Shown in pieces: positions 34,607-42,642 of a DNA stretch of 64,000 bases. The stretch lies in the NCBI GenBank assembly GCA_035910535.1, contig JAMHXF010000030.1:52081-116080 (forward strand), read 5' to 3'. A program made the position numbers and the translations under genes. How positions within the stretch are numbered: position 1 is the stretch's first letter; every line of letters starts with the position of its first letter. This DNA comes from Archangium_A sp035910535. GTDB taxonomy: Bacteria > Myxococcota > Myxococcia > Myxococcales > Myxococcaceae. The notes below the pieces were generated by a model. It was not told where the DNA came from. It saw only the letters and a program-made list of their open reading frames with translations, and ran no database searches.

Positions 34607-35773
34607 ATGCCCCGCTTTTCAAAGAACGACGCCACGGTGACCTCGACGCTGAGCGTGACGATTCCCAGGCCGGTGTCGCAGCCCATGTCGCCCGCGTCGA
34701 AGGTTCGCCTGACGCCCATGACGAAGCTCACGCGTGCGCACCTCGCGGTCAGTGAGCGACCGAAGGCGATGGCGGAGTTGATGGCCGCCGGCAGCCGCGC
34801 CGCGCAGAAGCTGGGCGAGCAGCTCAAGACCTCGCTCATCGTCGACGCGCGACTCCAGCCCGCGACACTGCACCCGTTCTCTCACCTCGCGGCGAAGGCG
34901 CTCTTCTTCATTCTCGAGTGTGGCGGCGATGGCCTGGCGGTCGTCGAGCTCGACCTGCTCGGTGCAGGCGCACTGCTGCACCGCATCGCAGGTGGCCGCG
35001 AGTCGATGGGCCCGCCGCAGCGGCTGCTGCCCGTCGAAGAAGCGGCGCTGGGGTGGGTCGTGCTGTCGCTGTTCGCCGAGCTGCGCGCAGAACCTTCGCT
35101 CGCGCACTTCGCGCCGCGCCTCGTCGCCGTAACGCTCGACCGTGGCGAAGTGCTGCGCGCCCTCGACGCGCGCCGTCGCCACGTGGCGCTGCAGCTCGAC
35201 CTCGCGCTCGGTGAGACGCGCTGCGGCGCCCGCGTGTTGCTGCCCGCGCTCTGGCTGCAAGCGAAGCTCGACGCGCTGCCCGCCGAAGCACCTGCCGCGA
35301 TGTTGGATGAAGTCGGCGCGGCCACGTTGCCGGCGACCTGCATCATCGGCTCGTCGTTGCTGCCGCGTGACGAAGCGCACTCGCTGACGGCGGGCGACGT
35401 CGTCTTCATCGGCGGCGTCGAGCTCCACCACTTCGGCTTCACCGGCTCCGGTCGCCTCGTCACGCCGACCTTCGAGCTCCGCGGCACCTTCGCCGAGCTG
35501 GGCTTCACCCTTTCCCGCGCCGTTCCCCGCCCCACCCAGGAGTCCGTCATGTCCCAGGTCGATCCCTCCGTGCCCGTCGAAGTTGAAATCGAGCTCACCC
35601 GGCTGCGCCTGCCGCTGCACCAGCTGGGAGGCATCAAGCCCGGCGCAGTGCTGCCGCTCCACATCAACGCTGCGCAGCACGTGCTGGTGCGCATCGGCGA
35701 CAAGGCCATCGCCCGGGCCGAGCTGGTTGAAATCGAAGGCGAAGTCGGCGCCCGCATCATCTCGATGCTCTGA
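34607..35773 (+). CDS. sctQ: SctQ cytoplasmic-ring protein (YscQ/FliM-FliN family)
   Basis: A 388-residue protein. The first 50 residues are Pro/Ser/Thr-rich. The middle part (about 60-300) has the FliM/SctQ-like helical and SpoA1 region (FSHLAAKALFFILECGGDGLAVVELDLLGAGALLHRIAG in outline). The C-terminal 70 residues are a SpoA2/FliN domain (VPVEVEIELTRLRLPLHQLGG, then VLVRIGDKAIARAELVEIEGEVGARI). It would form the sorting platform under the export gate. The frame extends to 34325, but that part is the G-rich repeat region; ATG 34607 fits the domain start. An internal start is reported separately. Confidence 0.88.
   Translation: MPRFSKNDATVTSTLSVTIPRPVSQPMSPASKVRLTPMTKLTRAHLAVSERPKAMAELMAAGSRAAQKLGEQLKTSLIVDARLQPATLHPFSHLAAKALFFILECGGDGLAVVELDLLGAGALLHRIAGGRESMGPPQRLLPVEEAALGWVVLSLFAELRAEPSLAHFAPRLVAVTLDRGEVLRALDARRRHVALQLDLALGETRCGARVLLPALWLQAKLDALPAEAPAAMLDEVGAATLPATCIIGSSLLPRDEAHSLTAGDVVFIGGVELHHFGFTGSGRLVTPTFELRGTFAELGFTLSRAVPRPTQESVMSQVDPSVPVEVEIELTRLRLPLHQLGGIKPGAVLPLHINAAQHVLVRIGDKAIARAELVEIEGEVGARIISML
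35549..35773 (+). CDS. Probable internally initiated SctQ C-terminal isoform
   Basis: In frame within sctQ, ATG 35549 (MSQVDPSVPVEVEIELT) has CAGGAG 6 bases upstream and would give a 74-residue protein that is exactly the SpoA2 domain. Separate SctQ-C products from internal initiation are known for YscQ, Spa33 and SsaQ, where the short form joins the full-length protein in the ring. Here the site is read from sequence only. Confidence 0.6.
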   Translation: MSQVDPSVPVEVEIELTRLRLPLHQLGGIKPGAVLPLHINAAQHVLVRIGDKAIARAELVEIEGEVGARIISML

Positions 35774-35781
35774 GGCCCGCG

Positions 35782-36171
35782 ATGACGCTCACTCCTCGTC
35801 AGAAGTTGTTCGGAGCCTGCGCTTTGGCGCTCTGCGCTCCGCTGGTCGCAGCGATGCAAGGTGCGTCGGCCTCGCTCGTCGCCCGCGTGGTGCTGGGCGT
35901 CGCGGCAGTCGCTGGCATCGCGGTCTGGTTCATCAAGGCGCGCGGCGGGCTGCAGTTGGGCTCGAAGTTCAAGAGCGCGCCGCGCCTCAACGTCGTGCAG
36001 CGCGTCGGCCTCTCGCAGCGCACGGGCCTGGCACTCGTCGAAGTCGACGGCAAGCCCTACCTCGTCGTGCACGGTGACGGCTTCGCGCGAATTCGCCCGG
36101 CCCGTCGCCCTCAGCGCGTCTCACCGCGCCCCACCCCTGAAGTCATCGAGTCGCAAGGAGCCGTGTCATGA
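35782..36171 (+). CDS. FliO-like membrane protein
   Basis: A 129-residue protein with two hydrophobic helices (about 8-27 and 30-51) and a small cytoplasmic beta domain: LNVVQRVGLSQRTGLALVEVDGKPYLVV. That pattern (leader helix, then LxVVxRxxLxxRxxLxLVEVxGxxxLV) is FliO's. FliO assists assembly of FliP in flagella and is normally absent from non-flagellar type III systems. Its position immediately before the fliP homologue, overlapping by 4 bp, is as in flagellar operons. Confidence 0.75.
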   Translation: MTLTPRQKLFGACALALCAPLVAAMQGASASLVARVVLGVAAVAGIAVWFIKARGGLQLGSKFKSAPRLNVVQRVGLSQRTGLALVEVDGKPYLVVHGDGFARIRPARRPQRVSPRPTPEVIESQGAVS

Positions 36172-36887
36172 AGCGCGCCGCTTTCGTCATGTTGTTCGCC
36201 ACGCCGGCCTTCGCCAAAGGCATCGAGTTGCCCAACGACGGCTTCGCGAGCAACCAGGTGCAGATGATGGGGCTGCTGGCCGCGATGGCCATCGTGCCCT
36301 TCGCGGTGATGATGCTGACCAGCTTCTCGAAGATCGTCGTGGTGCTCTCCATCGTGCGGTCGGCGCTGGGTACGCAGCAGGCGCCGCCGACCATGGTGCT
36401 CACTGGCCTCGCGGCGGTGCTGTCGGCCACGGTGATGTCTCCGACGTTCGAGAAGATGTGGGCCGAGGGTCGCGCGCAGTACTCCGAAGGCGCCGACGCG
36501 GTGGGCATGCTCGACCGCGCAGGCACGGTGCTGCAGCCGCTCAAAGACTTCCTCGTGAAGCACGGCAGCGACGAAGAACGGGCCCGCTTCGTCGACATGG
36601 CGCGTGAACTTCGCCCGGTCGATGAGAGCACCTCGGTGAGCGACAAGGACCTCTCGGTCATCGTGCCCGCCTTCGTCATCACCGAGCTGAAAGAGGCCTT
36701 CATCATCGGCTTCCTCATCTTCCTGCCGTTTCTGGTGCTCGACATGTTGCTGGCGAACATCCTCCTCGCGCTCGGCATGCAGACGCTCTCGCCGAGCCAG
36801 GTCAGCCTGCCGTTCAAGATTCTGTTGTTCGTCGCGGTCGACGGCTGGGCGCTGCTCTCGCGCGGTCTCATCCTCGGGTACCGGTGA
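36168..36887 (+). CDS. sctR: SctR export-gate protein (FliP family)
   Basis: A 239-residue protein with a signal-like start, four hydrophobic segments and the family motifs (FSKIVVVLSIVRSALGTQQAPP; VIVPAFVITELKEAFIIGFLIFLPFLVLDMLLANILLALGM in outline; LPFKILLFVAVDGW). Five copies form the core of the export gate with SctS and SctT. The ATG overlaps the FliO-like gene (ATGA). A short insertion (residues 95-150, rich in charges) lies in the periplasmic loop. Confidence 0.93.
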   Translation: MKRAAFVMLFATPAFAKGIELPNDGFASNQVQMMGLLAAMAIVPFAVMMLTSFSKIVVVLSIVRSALGTQQAPPTMVLTGLAAVLSATVMSPTFEKMWAEGRAQYSEGADAVGMLDRAGTVLQPLKDFLVKHGSDEERARFVDMARELRPVDESTSVSDKDLSVIVPAFVITELKEAFIIGFLIFLPFLVLDMLLANILLALGMQTLSPSQVSLPFKILLFVAVDGWALLSRGLILGYR

Positions 36888-37162
36888 ACACCATGGACAC
36901 CTCTCTGCTGCTCGGCCTCGCGCGTGAAGCGTTGCTGTTGATGGTGCTCGCCTCGCTGCCGCCCATCGGTGCGTCGTTGGTGGTGGGCTTCTTGATGTCG
37001 CTCGTTCAGGCCACCACGCAACTGCAGGAGTCGACGTTGTCGGTGGTGCCCAAGCTCTGCGCGGCGGTGCTGGCGCTCGTCATCGCCGGCCCGTGGATCG
37101 GCGCGCAGTTGACGCGCTTCACCACGCAGCTGCTGATGACCTTGCCAGCGGTGGCGTCGTGA
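36884..37162 (+). CDS. sctS: SctS export-gate protein (FliQ family)
   Basis: A 92-residue protein with two membrane helices (about 10-38 and 52-75) and the family pattern LAREALLLMVLASLPPIGASLVVGF, then QATTQLQESTLSVVPKL. Four copies wrap the SctR/SctT core. GTG 36884 overlaps the sctR stop (GTGA); ATG 36893 is three residues in. Confidence 0.92.
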   Translation: MNTMDTSLLLGLAREALLLMVLASLPPIGASLVVGFLMSLVQATTQLQESTLSVVPKLCAAVLALVIAGPWIGAQLTRFTTQLLMTLPAVAS

Positions 37163-37956
37163 ACACGCTCGCGCTGCAACTCGCGGTCGACTCGCTGCAG
37201 CCGCACGTCATCGCCGTCGCGCTGATCGCGTCGCGCTTGTTGCCCGTCGCGTTTCTGTGCCCGTTGTTCGGAGGCACGCACGCCCCGACGCACGTGAAGC
37301 TGGGCATGGTGTTGGCGCTCTCGCTCTTCGTTCACAGCGCTGGTGGCATCGGCGCGCCTGACGTGACCGACGCCTTCGCGTTCTCAGGGCTCGCCGCGCA
37401 AGAGCTGCTCTTCGGCACGTCGCTGGGGCTGGTGGCCGCGTTGCCGTTCGACGCCGCGCGCATCGGCGGGCGCTTCGTCGACCTCTTTCGCGGCTCGTCA
37501 GCCGAGGCCGCGTTGCCGATGTCGGGCACGAAAGAGGCCGCGACGGGAGACGCGCTGTACCACCTGCTGCTCGCGCTCGGCTCCGCGGGCGTGGTGTTGC
37601 CGTTGATGCTGGGGGCGCTCACGAAGAGCTACGGCCTCGTCGCGCCGGGGGCCTTTCATCACACCGAAGACGTCGCGCTGCATCTCGCGGGGCTCGTCGG
37701 CACTGCCTTCGCGACCGGCTTCGCCATCGGCGCGCCGATCGCCGCGATGCAGCTCGCCATCGACGCGTGCCTCGGCCTCGCCTCGCGCGCAGCACCGAAC
37801 ATGAACTTGCAAGACACCGGCGCGCCGCTGCGCATCCTCGGAGGAGGTGCGGTGCTCTGGCTGATGATTGGCCTCATCGCCACCCGCCTGCAGGACTTTG
37901 CGCTCACCCACGTCGATGAGCTGACGTCGCTCTCGTTTCGCGGGCTGGTGGGCTGA
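37159..37956 (+). CDS. sctT: SctT export-gate protein (FliR family)
   Basis: A 265-residue membrane protein with about six helices: ASRLLPVAFLCPLFGG, GTHAPTHVKLGMVLALSLF, ELLFGTSLGLVAALPFDAARIGG and a C-terminal helix near 225-245. It is a single copy in the R5-S4-T1 gate. The GTG overlaps the sctS stop. It ends 3 bp before a convergent gene. Confidence 0.9.
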   Translation: MNTLALQLAVDSLQPHVIAVALIASRLLPVAFLCPLFGGTHAPTHVKLGMVLALSLFVHSAGGIGAPDVTDAFAFSGLAAQELLFGTSLGLVAALPFDAARIGGRFVDLFRGSSAEAALPMSGTKEAATGDALYHLLLALGSAGVVLPLMLGALTKSYGLVAPGAFHHTEDVALHLAGLVGTAFATGFAIGAPIAAMQLAIDACLGLASRAAPNMNLQDTGAPLRILGGGAVLWLMIGLIATRLQDFALTHVDELTSLSFRGLVG

Positions 37957-37959
37957 ATG

Positions 37960-38397
37960 TCAGCGCTTCGGGGCGAGGTCGATTTCCAGGCGTGCGCCAC
38001 GCGCGGTGCGCCCCACGAGTCGAACACCGCCGTCGAGCTCGATGACCTCAGTCACCTCCGTGAGCTGCTCCGGGAGCTCGAAGACCGTCACCCCCTGAAG
38101 CTCAGTGCGAACGACCTTCACCGGCTTCGCCTTCGCCGCCGCCGGGTCAATCCGAAGGTCGAACGTCGCGCGACGACCATCGACGAGCCAGAGCAACACC
38201 GTCGTGCGTCCCGGCGAGTAGGCGACCAACTCCATGACACCGGGCTCAGGAAACCGGGCGTCGTACAGGCTGACGCCCGACACCGTCAGGCGCTGAACCT
38301 GCGAAGGCAACGAAACGCGTCGGGTCTGGCCGACCTCCATCGTCACCGACGGCAGGTGCAGCTGAGCGACGACCATCGCAAACGTGAGCGTGAGCAT
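37960..38397 (-). CDS. Orphan secretin N-terminal-like (T2SS-T3SS_pil_N) protein
   Basis: A 145-residue protein with a short hydrophobic start. Residues 15-85 (VTMEVGQTRRVSLPSQVQRLTVSGVSLYDARF, then MELVAYSPGRTTVLLWLVDGRRATFDLRI in outline) match the N-terminal domain of CpaC/RcpA-type secretins: an opening with a GQ turn, a VxxVSGV strand and GxTTVLLW. The secretin barrel itself is missing and the rest (to 145) is short and unknown. The export system here lacks a secretin gene, so a protein with only the periplasmic entry domain is notable. It is the second gene of a two-gene minus-strand unit, 9 bp after the GH25 gene. Confidence 0.7.
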   Translation of the reverse strand: MLTLTFAMVVAQLHLPSVTMEVGQTRRVSLPSQVQRLTVSGVSLYDARFPEPGVMELVAYSPGRTTVLLWLVDGRRATFDLRIDPAAAKAKPVKVVRTELQGVTVFELPEQLTEVTEVIELDGGVRLVGRTARGARLEIDLAPKR

Positions 38398-38406
38398 CGC
38401 TTGAAC

Positions 38407-39045
38407 CTACAAGGCTTCGAGCTCGTGCATTTTTCCGCGGAACACGTCGACGTCGACCGCGCCTTCGATTCCCGGGACTTCCGCCGAGTCTTCGCGCTGC
38501 CAGATGGCCCACGTGCCGCTGGGCCGCCGGCCAATCGAGCGCAACCAGCGATGACGCGCGAGCCCACCCAGCAACAGCTCGTCGGCGTCGGGCGTCGTGT
38601 AGACGATGGCGCGCCGGCCCCACGCCGCTTCGACGAGCACCAACCAGCGCTCGAGCTCTCCACGAATCACGGAAGGTGTCGGCGCGTCGCGGCAGTTCCC
38701 GACGAACTCCACGTCGACCACTGGTGCCAACGCACCGGTTGTCACCGGCGCTGCCGCGAGGAAGTTGCGGGCCTGGTCGTCACCCGGCCGACAGAACGTG
38801 AAGAAGTGGTACGCGCCGGCCGCGAGCCCCGCCCTCCGCGCACCCGCGAAGTTCTCCGAGAACCGTGCGTCGACCACGTCTCCACCTTCTGACGCCTTGA
38901 GCCACGCGAAGCGCACGCCACTCGCCGCGACCTGACTCCAGTCGATGGCCCCGTTGTGGTGCGAGACGTCGATGCCCCGCAGTTCGGGGCTCGAACAGCC
39001 GGTTACGGCGAGGCTCAACACTGCGAAGCGCCACACGGCGCCCAT
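38407..39045 (-). CDS. Lipoprotein GH25 muramidase
   Basis: A 212-residue lipoprotein: MGAVWRFAVLSLAVTGC (Cys17), then a GH25 lysozyme domain covering the rest. Catalytic acids are Asp26 (GIDVSHHNG), Asp111 and Glu113 (PVVDVEF); WLKASEG and GAYHFF are further family motifs. It should cut the MurNAc-GlcNAc bond of peptidoglycan. GGGAG lies 8 bases before the ATG. Type III systems need local wall cutting, and the gene lies inside the locus on the opposite strand, divergent from sctU. Confidence 0.9.
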   Translation of the reverse strand: MGAVWRFAVLSLAVTGCSSPELRGIDVSHHNGAIDWSQVAASGVRFAWLKASEGGDVVDARFSENFAGARRAGLAAGAYHFFTFCRPGDDQARNFLAAAPVTTGALAPVVDVEFVGNCRDAPTPSVIRGELERWLVLVEAAWGRRAIVYTTPDADELLLGGLARHRWLRSIGRRPSGTWAIWQREDSAEVPGIEGAVDVDVFRGKMHELEAL

Positions 39046-39140
39046 ACTCCGTCTCCCCCGGCGGACGGACAAGCACGCCAACGCACTGAAATAACTCGAT
39101 AAAAGTTTGGCGCGAGACCTGCTCAAGGACCCACCCGTCC

Positions 39141-40181
39141 ATGAGCGAGAAGACCCACCAGCCGACCAGCAAGAAGCTGCAAGACGCGCGCAAGAAGGGC
39201 CAGATTCCGCGCAGCAAGCTCTTCACGTCGGCCGCCGTGACGTTGGGCGGCCTTGGCGCGACGGTGCTCTTCGCCGACGACACCGCGCACCGCTTCACGT
39301 CGTGGACGCGCTCGCTGCTGAGCGCTCACGACACCGCGCCGCTGGCCGCCATGCGTGACGGCGTGCAGGTGTTAGCGGCCTGCGCGCTCCCGAGCCTCGT
39401 CGGTGCGGTGCTGGCGGCGCTCGCGTCGACGGTCGCCACGACGGGTGGCCTCGAGTTCAACGCCGACGCGGTGGCGCCGAAGCTCGAGCGGCTCAACTTC
39501 ATCGAGGGCTTCAAGAAGCTCTTTTCGGTGCGGCAGCTGATCGACGTGCTCAAGGGTCTCGCGGTCGCCGCCATCATCTTCTGGCTCTTCTGGAGCGCCG
39601 TGCAGTCGAACGCGTCGTTCGCCTTCTCGGCCGTTCACCACGACGGCGCGGCGGCCTTCGTCGCACTGCTCTCGCTGCTCAAGCCGCTCGTCGTGAAAGC
39701 GGCGGTCGTGTTGCTGGCGCTCGGGTTCGCCGACTGGGCGTTGCAGAAACGCCGCCACATCAAGGACCTCATGATGTCGCACGAAGAAGTGAAGCAGGAG
39801 CACAAGAACTCCGACGGCGACCCGCACCAGAAGTCGAAGCGCAAAGCCCTTCACAAGCAGTTGTCGAATGGAGGCACCGCGCGCGGCGTGAAGAAGGCCA
39901 GCGCCATCGTGGTGAACCCGACGCACATCGCCATCGCGCTTCGCTACGCCGAAGACGAGAGCGACGCCCCGTACATCGTTGCCAAAGGACGAGAGGAAGA
40001 CGCCTTGAAGATCCGCAGAGAAGCCGAAGCGCTCGGCATTCCCGTGGTGCGCGACATTCCGCTCGCGCGGAGCCTCATTCACTACGACGTCGGCGAAGAG
40101 GTGCCCGAAGAGCTGTACCAGGCCGCCGCCGCCATTCTGAAAGTCGCCCTCGAAACCGCAGAAAAGAAGGAGCAGCCGTGA
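39141..40181 (+). CDS. sctU: SctU substrate-switch protein (FlhB family)
   Basis: A 346-residue protein with four membrane helices (about 28-45, 75-100, 138-160 and 180-200), the cytoplasmic helical linker (KRRHIKDLMMSHEEVKQEHK) and the autocleavage site NPTH (259-262; SAIVVNPTHIAIALRY). FlhB/SctU cleaves itself at NP-TH and switches export specificity. AAGGA is 11 bases before ATG 39141. The gene starts a third + strand block with sctV. Confidence 0.93.
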   Translation: MSEKTHQPTSKKLQDARKKGQIPRSKLFTSAAVTLGGLGATVLFADDTAHRFTSWTRSLLSAHDTAPLAAMRDGVQVLAACALPSLVGAVLAALASTVATTGGLEFNADAVAPKLERLNFIEGFKKLFSVRQLIDVLKGLAVAAIIFWLFWSAVQSNASFAFSAVHHDGAAAFVALLSLLKPLVVKAAVVLLALGFADWALQKRRHIKDLMMSHEEVKQEHKNSDGDPHQKSKRKALHKQLSNGGTARGVKKASAIVVNPTHIAIALRYAEDESDAPYIVAKGREEDALKIRREAEALGIPVVRDIPLARSLIHYDVGEEVPEELYQAAAAILKVALETAEKKEQP

Positions 40182-42232
40182 ACTCGCTACTCGCACTCGT
40201 CGAGAAGGTGCTGGCTCGCGCGAAGTCGTCGTCTGACGTCGTGTTGGCCATTGTGATGGCGATGATCATCGGCGCGATGATCGTGCCGCTGCCTGAATGG
40301 GCGCTCGACGTCGGCCTCGCCCTCAACCTCGCTGCGGCGGTCGCGTTGCTGGTCGCGGCGCTCTACGCGAAAGACGCGCTCAAGGTCGCGTCGTTCCCCA
40401 CGTTGCTGCTCATCACCACGCTCTTCCGCCTCGCGATGAACGTCTCGTCGACGCGGCTCGCGCTGTCTGAAGGACACGCCGGTGAGATCATCCAGGCCTT
40501 CGGCGAATTCGTGGTGCGCGGTGACTACGTGGTCGGCGCAGTCATCTTCTCGATTCTTACACTCGTGCAGTTTCTCGTCGTCACCAAGGGCGCCGAGCGC
40601 GTCGCCGAAGTCAGCGCGCGCTTCACGCTCGACGCCATGCCCGGCAAGCAGATGAGCATCGACGCGGACCTGCGCGCCGGCGCCATCTCGCAAGAGCAGG
40701 CCCGCGCCCGTCGCCGTGCGCTCGAGCGCGAGTCACAGCTCTTCGGCTCGATGGACGGCGCGATGAAGTTCGTGAAGGGCGACGTCATCGCCGGCCTCGT
40801 CATCACGCTCATCAACCTGCTCGGAGGCATCGTCATCGGCGTGCTGCAGAACGGCATGACCGCAGCGGAAGCAGCGTCGACGTACGCGCTCATCGCCATC
40901 GGTGACGGCCTCGTCTCGCAGATTCCCTCGCTCGCCATCGCCGTCGCGGCGGGCATCGTCGTCACCCGCGTCGCCAGTGAGACCGAAGACGACTCGCTCG
41001 GCACTGACATCGGTGCGCAGTTCTTCGGGCAACACAAGGCGCTCTACGTCGTCGCCGGGCTGTGCCTCGCGTTCGCCGCGATGCCGGGCATGCCGCACCT
41101 GACCTTCATCATCATCGCCGCGCTCGCCGTGCTGACGGGCCTGGGGCTGCAACGCATGCGCAGTAAGCCTTCGAGCGAGAAGCCCTCGCAGAAGAAGACC
41201 GAAGACAAGGTCACCCCGGCGGCGCAGGCCTCGAAGCTCGAAGACCAGGTGCAGGCGGTGGCGCCGTTGGTGCTCGACCTCGCGCCGGAGTTGACCTCGC
41301 TGGTCGAAGAAGACGGTCAGGCCTTCGTGCACGTCGACTTGAACACCGTGCGTGAGCGGCTCTTCTTCGACCTCGGGGTCCGTGTGCCGGCGTTCCGCGT
41401 GCGCACGGGCGCTCCGGTCGGGTCGCGTGGCTATGCGTTGGCGGTCGACGAAGTGCCCGCAGGTCGCGGAGCCTTGCCCGAAGGTGAACGCTTCGTGCTG
41501 GGCAACGCGAACGATCTCAAGGCGGCGGGGCTCGAGGCAGCGCCGGCACAAGACGCGATGGGTCGCGTGCTCGCGGTCGTCTCGTCGCCCGCAGAAGTGC
41601 TCGCTGAAAAAGGGCTCGTCGCCCGTTCGGGTCGGGAGCTGCTCGTCGACCACCTCACGCTGTTGTTGCGGAAGCGCGCTGCGCACTTCCTCGGCGTGCA
41701 GGAGGTGCAGGCCGCGCTGGCTACGCTCGAGAACCAGTCACCAGCGCTGGTGAAAGAAGCGCTGAACAAGGTGCCACTGCCGTTGCTGACCGACGTCCTC
41801 AAGAAGCTGCTGCACGAGCAGGTCAGCATTCGAAACCTGCGCGCGATTCTCGACGCGCTCGTCTCACCGGCGACCGAAGGCGACGCCATGCAGCTCGCCG
41901 AGAAGTGCCGCATCGCGCTGGCTCGGCAGATCAGCCACCAGTTCGCGAACAACGGGCCGCTCTTCGCGTGGTTGGTCGACCCCGCCGTCGAAGAGACGCT
42001 GCGCCAGGGCGGCGCGGCGCTCGACCCGAGCGAAGCCGGCGCCATTCTCGAAGGTGTGAAGCGCGTGGCGCGACAGGGCAAGGGCGTGTTGCTGTCTTCG
42101 CCCGACGTGCGTCGCATGCTGCGTCGACTGATTGAGGGTGCGTTCCCCGAAGTCGCGGTGCTGACGTTCAGCGAACTCGACCCGGAGCTGCAGGTGCGCC
42201 CCGTCGGCCGGCTTGTTGCGGTGCAGGCCTGA
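40178..42232 (+). CDS. sctV: SctV export-gate protein (FlhA family)
   Basis: A 684-residue protein. The N-terminal part (1-330) has eight membrane helices and the FHIPEP-type signature region (TTLFRLAMNVSSTRLALSEGHAG; DAMPGKQMSIDADLRAGAIS in outline). The C-terminal 340 residues form the nine-membered cytoplasmic ring that receives substrate-chaperone complexes. GTG 40178 overlaps the sctU stop. It ends directly against the convergent HU gene, with stops abutting. Confidence 0.93.
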   Translation: MNSLLALVEKVLARAKSSSDVVLAIVMAMIIGAMIVPLPEWALDVGLALNLAAAVALLVAALYAKDALKVASFPTLLLITTLFRLAMNVSSTRLALSEGHAGEIIQAFGEFVVRGDYVVGAVIFSILTLVQFLVVTKGAERVAEVSARFTLDAMPGKQMSIDADLRAGAISQEQARARRRALERESQLFGSMDGAMKFVKGDVIAGLVITLINLLGGIVIGVLQNGMTAAEAASTYALIAIGDGLVSQIPSLAIAVAAGIVVTRVASETEDDSLGTDIGAQFFGQHKALYVVAGLCLAFAAMPGMPHLTFIIIAALAVLTGLGLQRMRSKPSSEKPSQKKTEDKVTPAAQASKLEDQVQAVAPLVLDLAPELTSLVEEDGQAFVHVDLNTVRERLFFDLGVRVPAFRVRTGAPVGSRGYALAVDEVPAGRGALPEGERFVLGNANDLKAAGLEAAPAQDAMGRVLAVVSSPAEVLAEKGLVARSGRELLVDHLTLLLRKRAAHFLGVQEVQAALATLENQSPALVKEALNKVPLPLLTDVLKKLLHEQVSIRNLRAILDALVSPATEGDAMQLAEKCRIALARQISHQFANNGPLFAWLVDPAVEETLRQGGAALDPSEAGAILEGVKRVARQGKGVLLSSPDVRRMLRRLIEGAFPEVAVLTFSELDPELQVRPVGRLVAVQA

Positions 42233-42550
42233 TTACTGGCCGGGGTTGAGCGGCGGAACTTTGCCGTCGGGGCCGGGGCGGTTGACCCGGTCCTTCAACT
42301 CTTTACCGGCGCGGAACAGCAGGCCGCGCTTCGAGCGCACTGCGATGGGCTCGCCCGTCTTCGGGTTGCGACCCTGGTAGGCGCCGTAGTGCTTCACGTG
42401 AAAGGCACCGAGGCCACGAATCTCGATGTTTTCGCCGGCGACGAGTGCGTCTTTCATCGCCCCGAAGATCATCTCGACGGTCGCCTCCGCCTGCTTCTGC
42501 GTGACGCCCTTCTTCGCAACCAGGATGTTGACGAGATCGGACTTGAGCAC
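42233..42550 (-). CDS. HU/IHF-family DNA-binding protein
   Basis: A 105-residue histone-like protein. Dimer helices (LKSDLVNILVAKKGVTQKQAEATVEMIF in outline) are followed by the beta-arm region GAYQGRNPKTGEPI and the end FRAGKELKDRVN. A 15-residue Pro/Gly-rich C-terminal tail extends beyond the normal HU length of 90. The preferred start is GTG 42550, which has GGGGGA 6 bases upstream; ATG 42592 would add 14 residues unlike HU proteins. Confidence 0.88.
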   Translation of the reverse strand: MLKSDLVNILVAKKGVTQKQAEATVEMIFGAMKDALVAGENIEIRGLGAFHVKHYGAYQGRNPKTGEPIAVRSKRGLLFRAGKELKDRVNRPGPDGKVPPLNPGQ

Positions 42551-42642
42551 CAGCGTTCCCCCTGCGTGTCCAGACCAACGGTCTAGAATCATTGTGGATT
42601 TGTCCCGATGGTAGCCATGAAGTCCCCAACCCTGCAAGAAAG

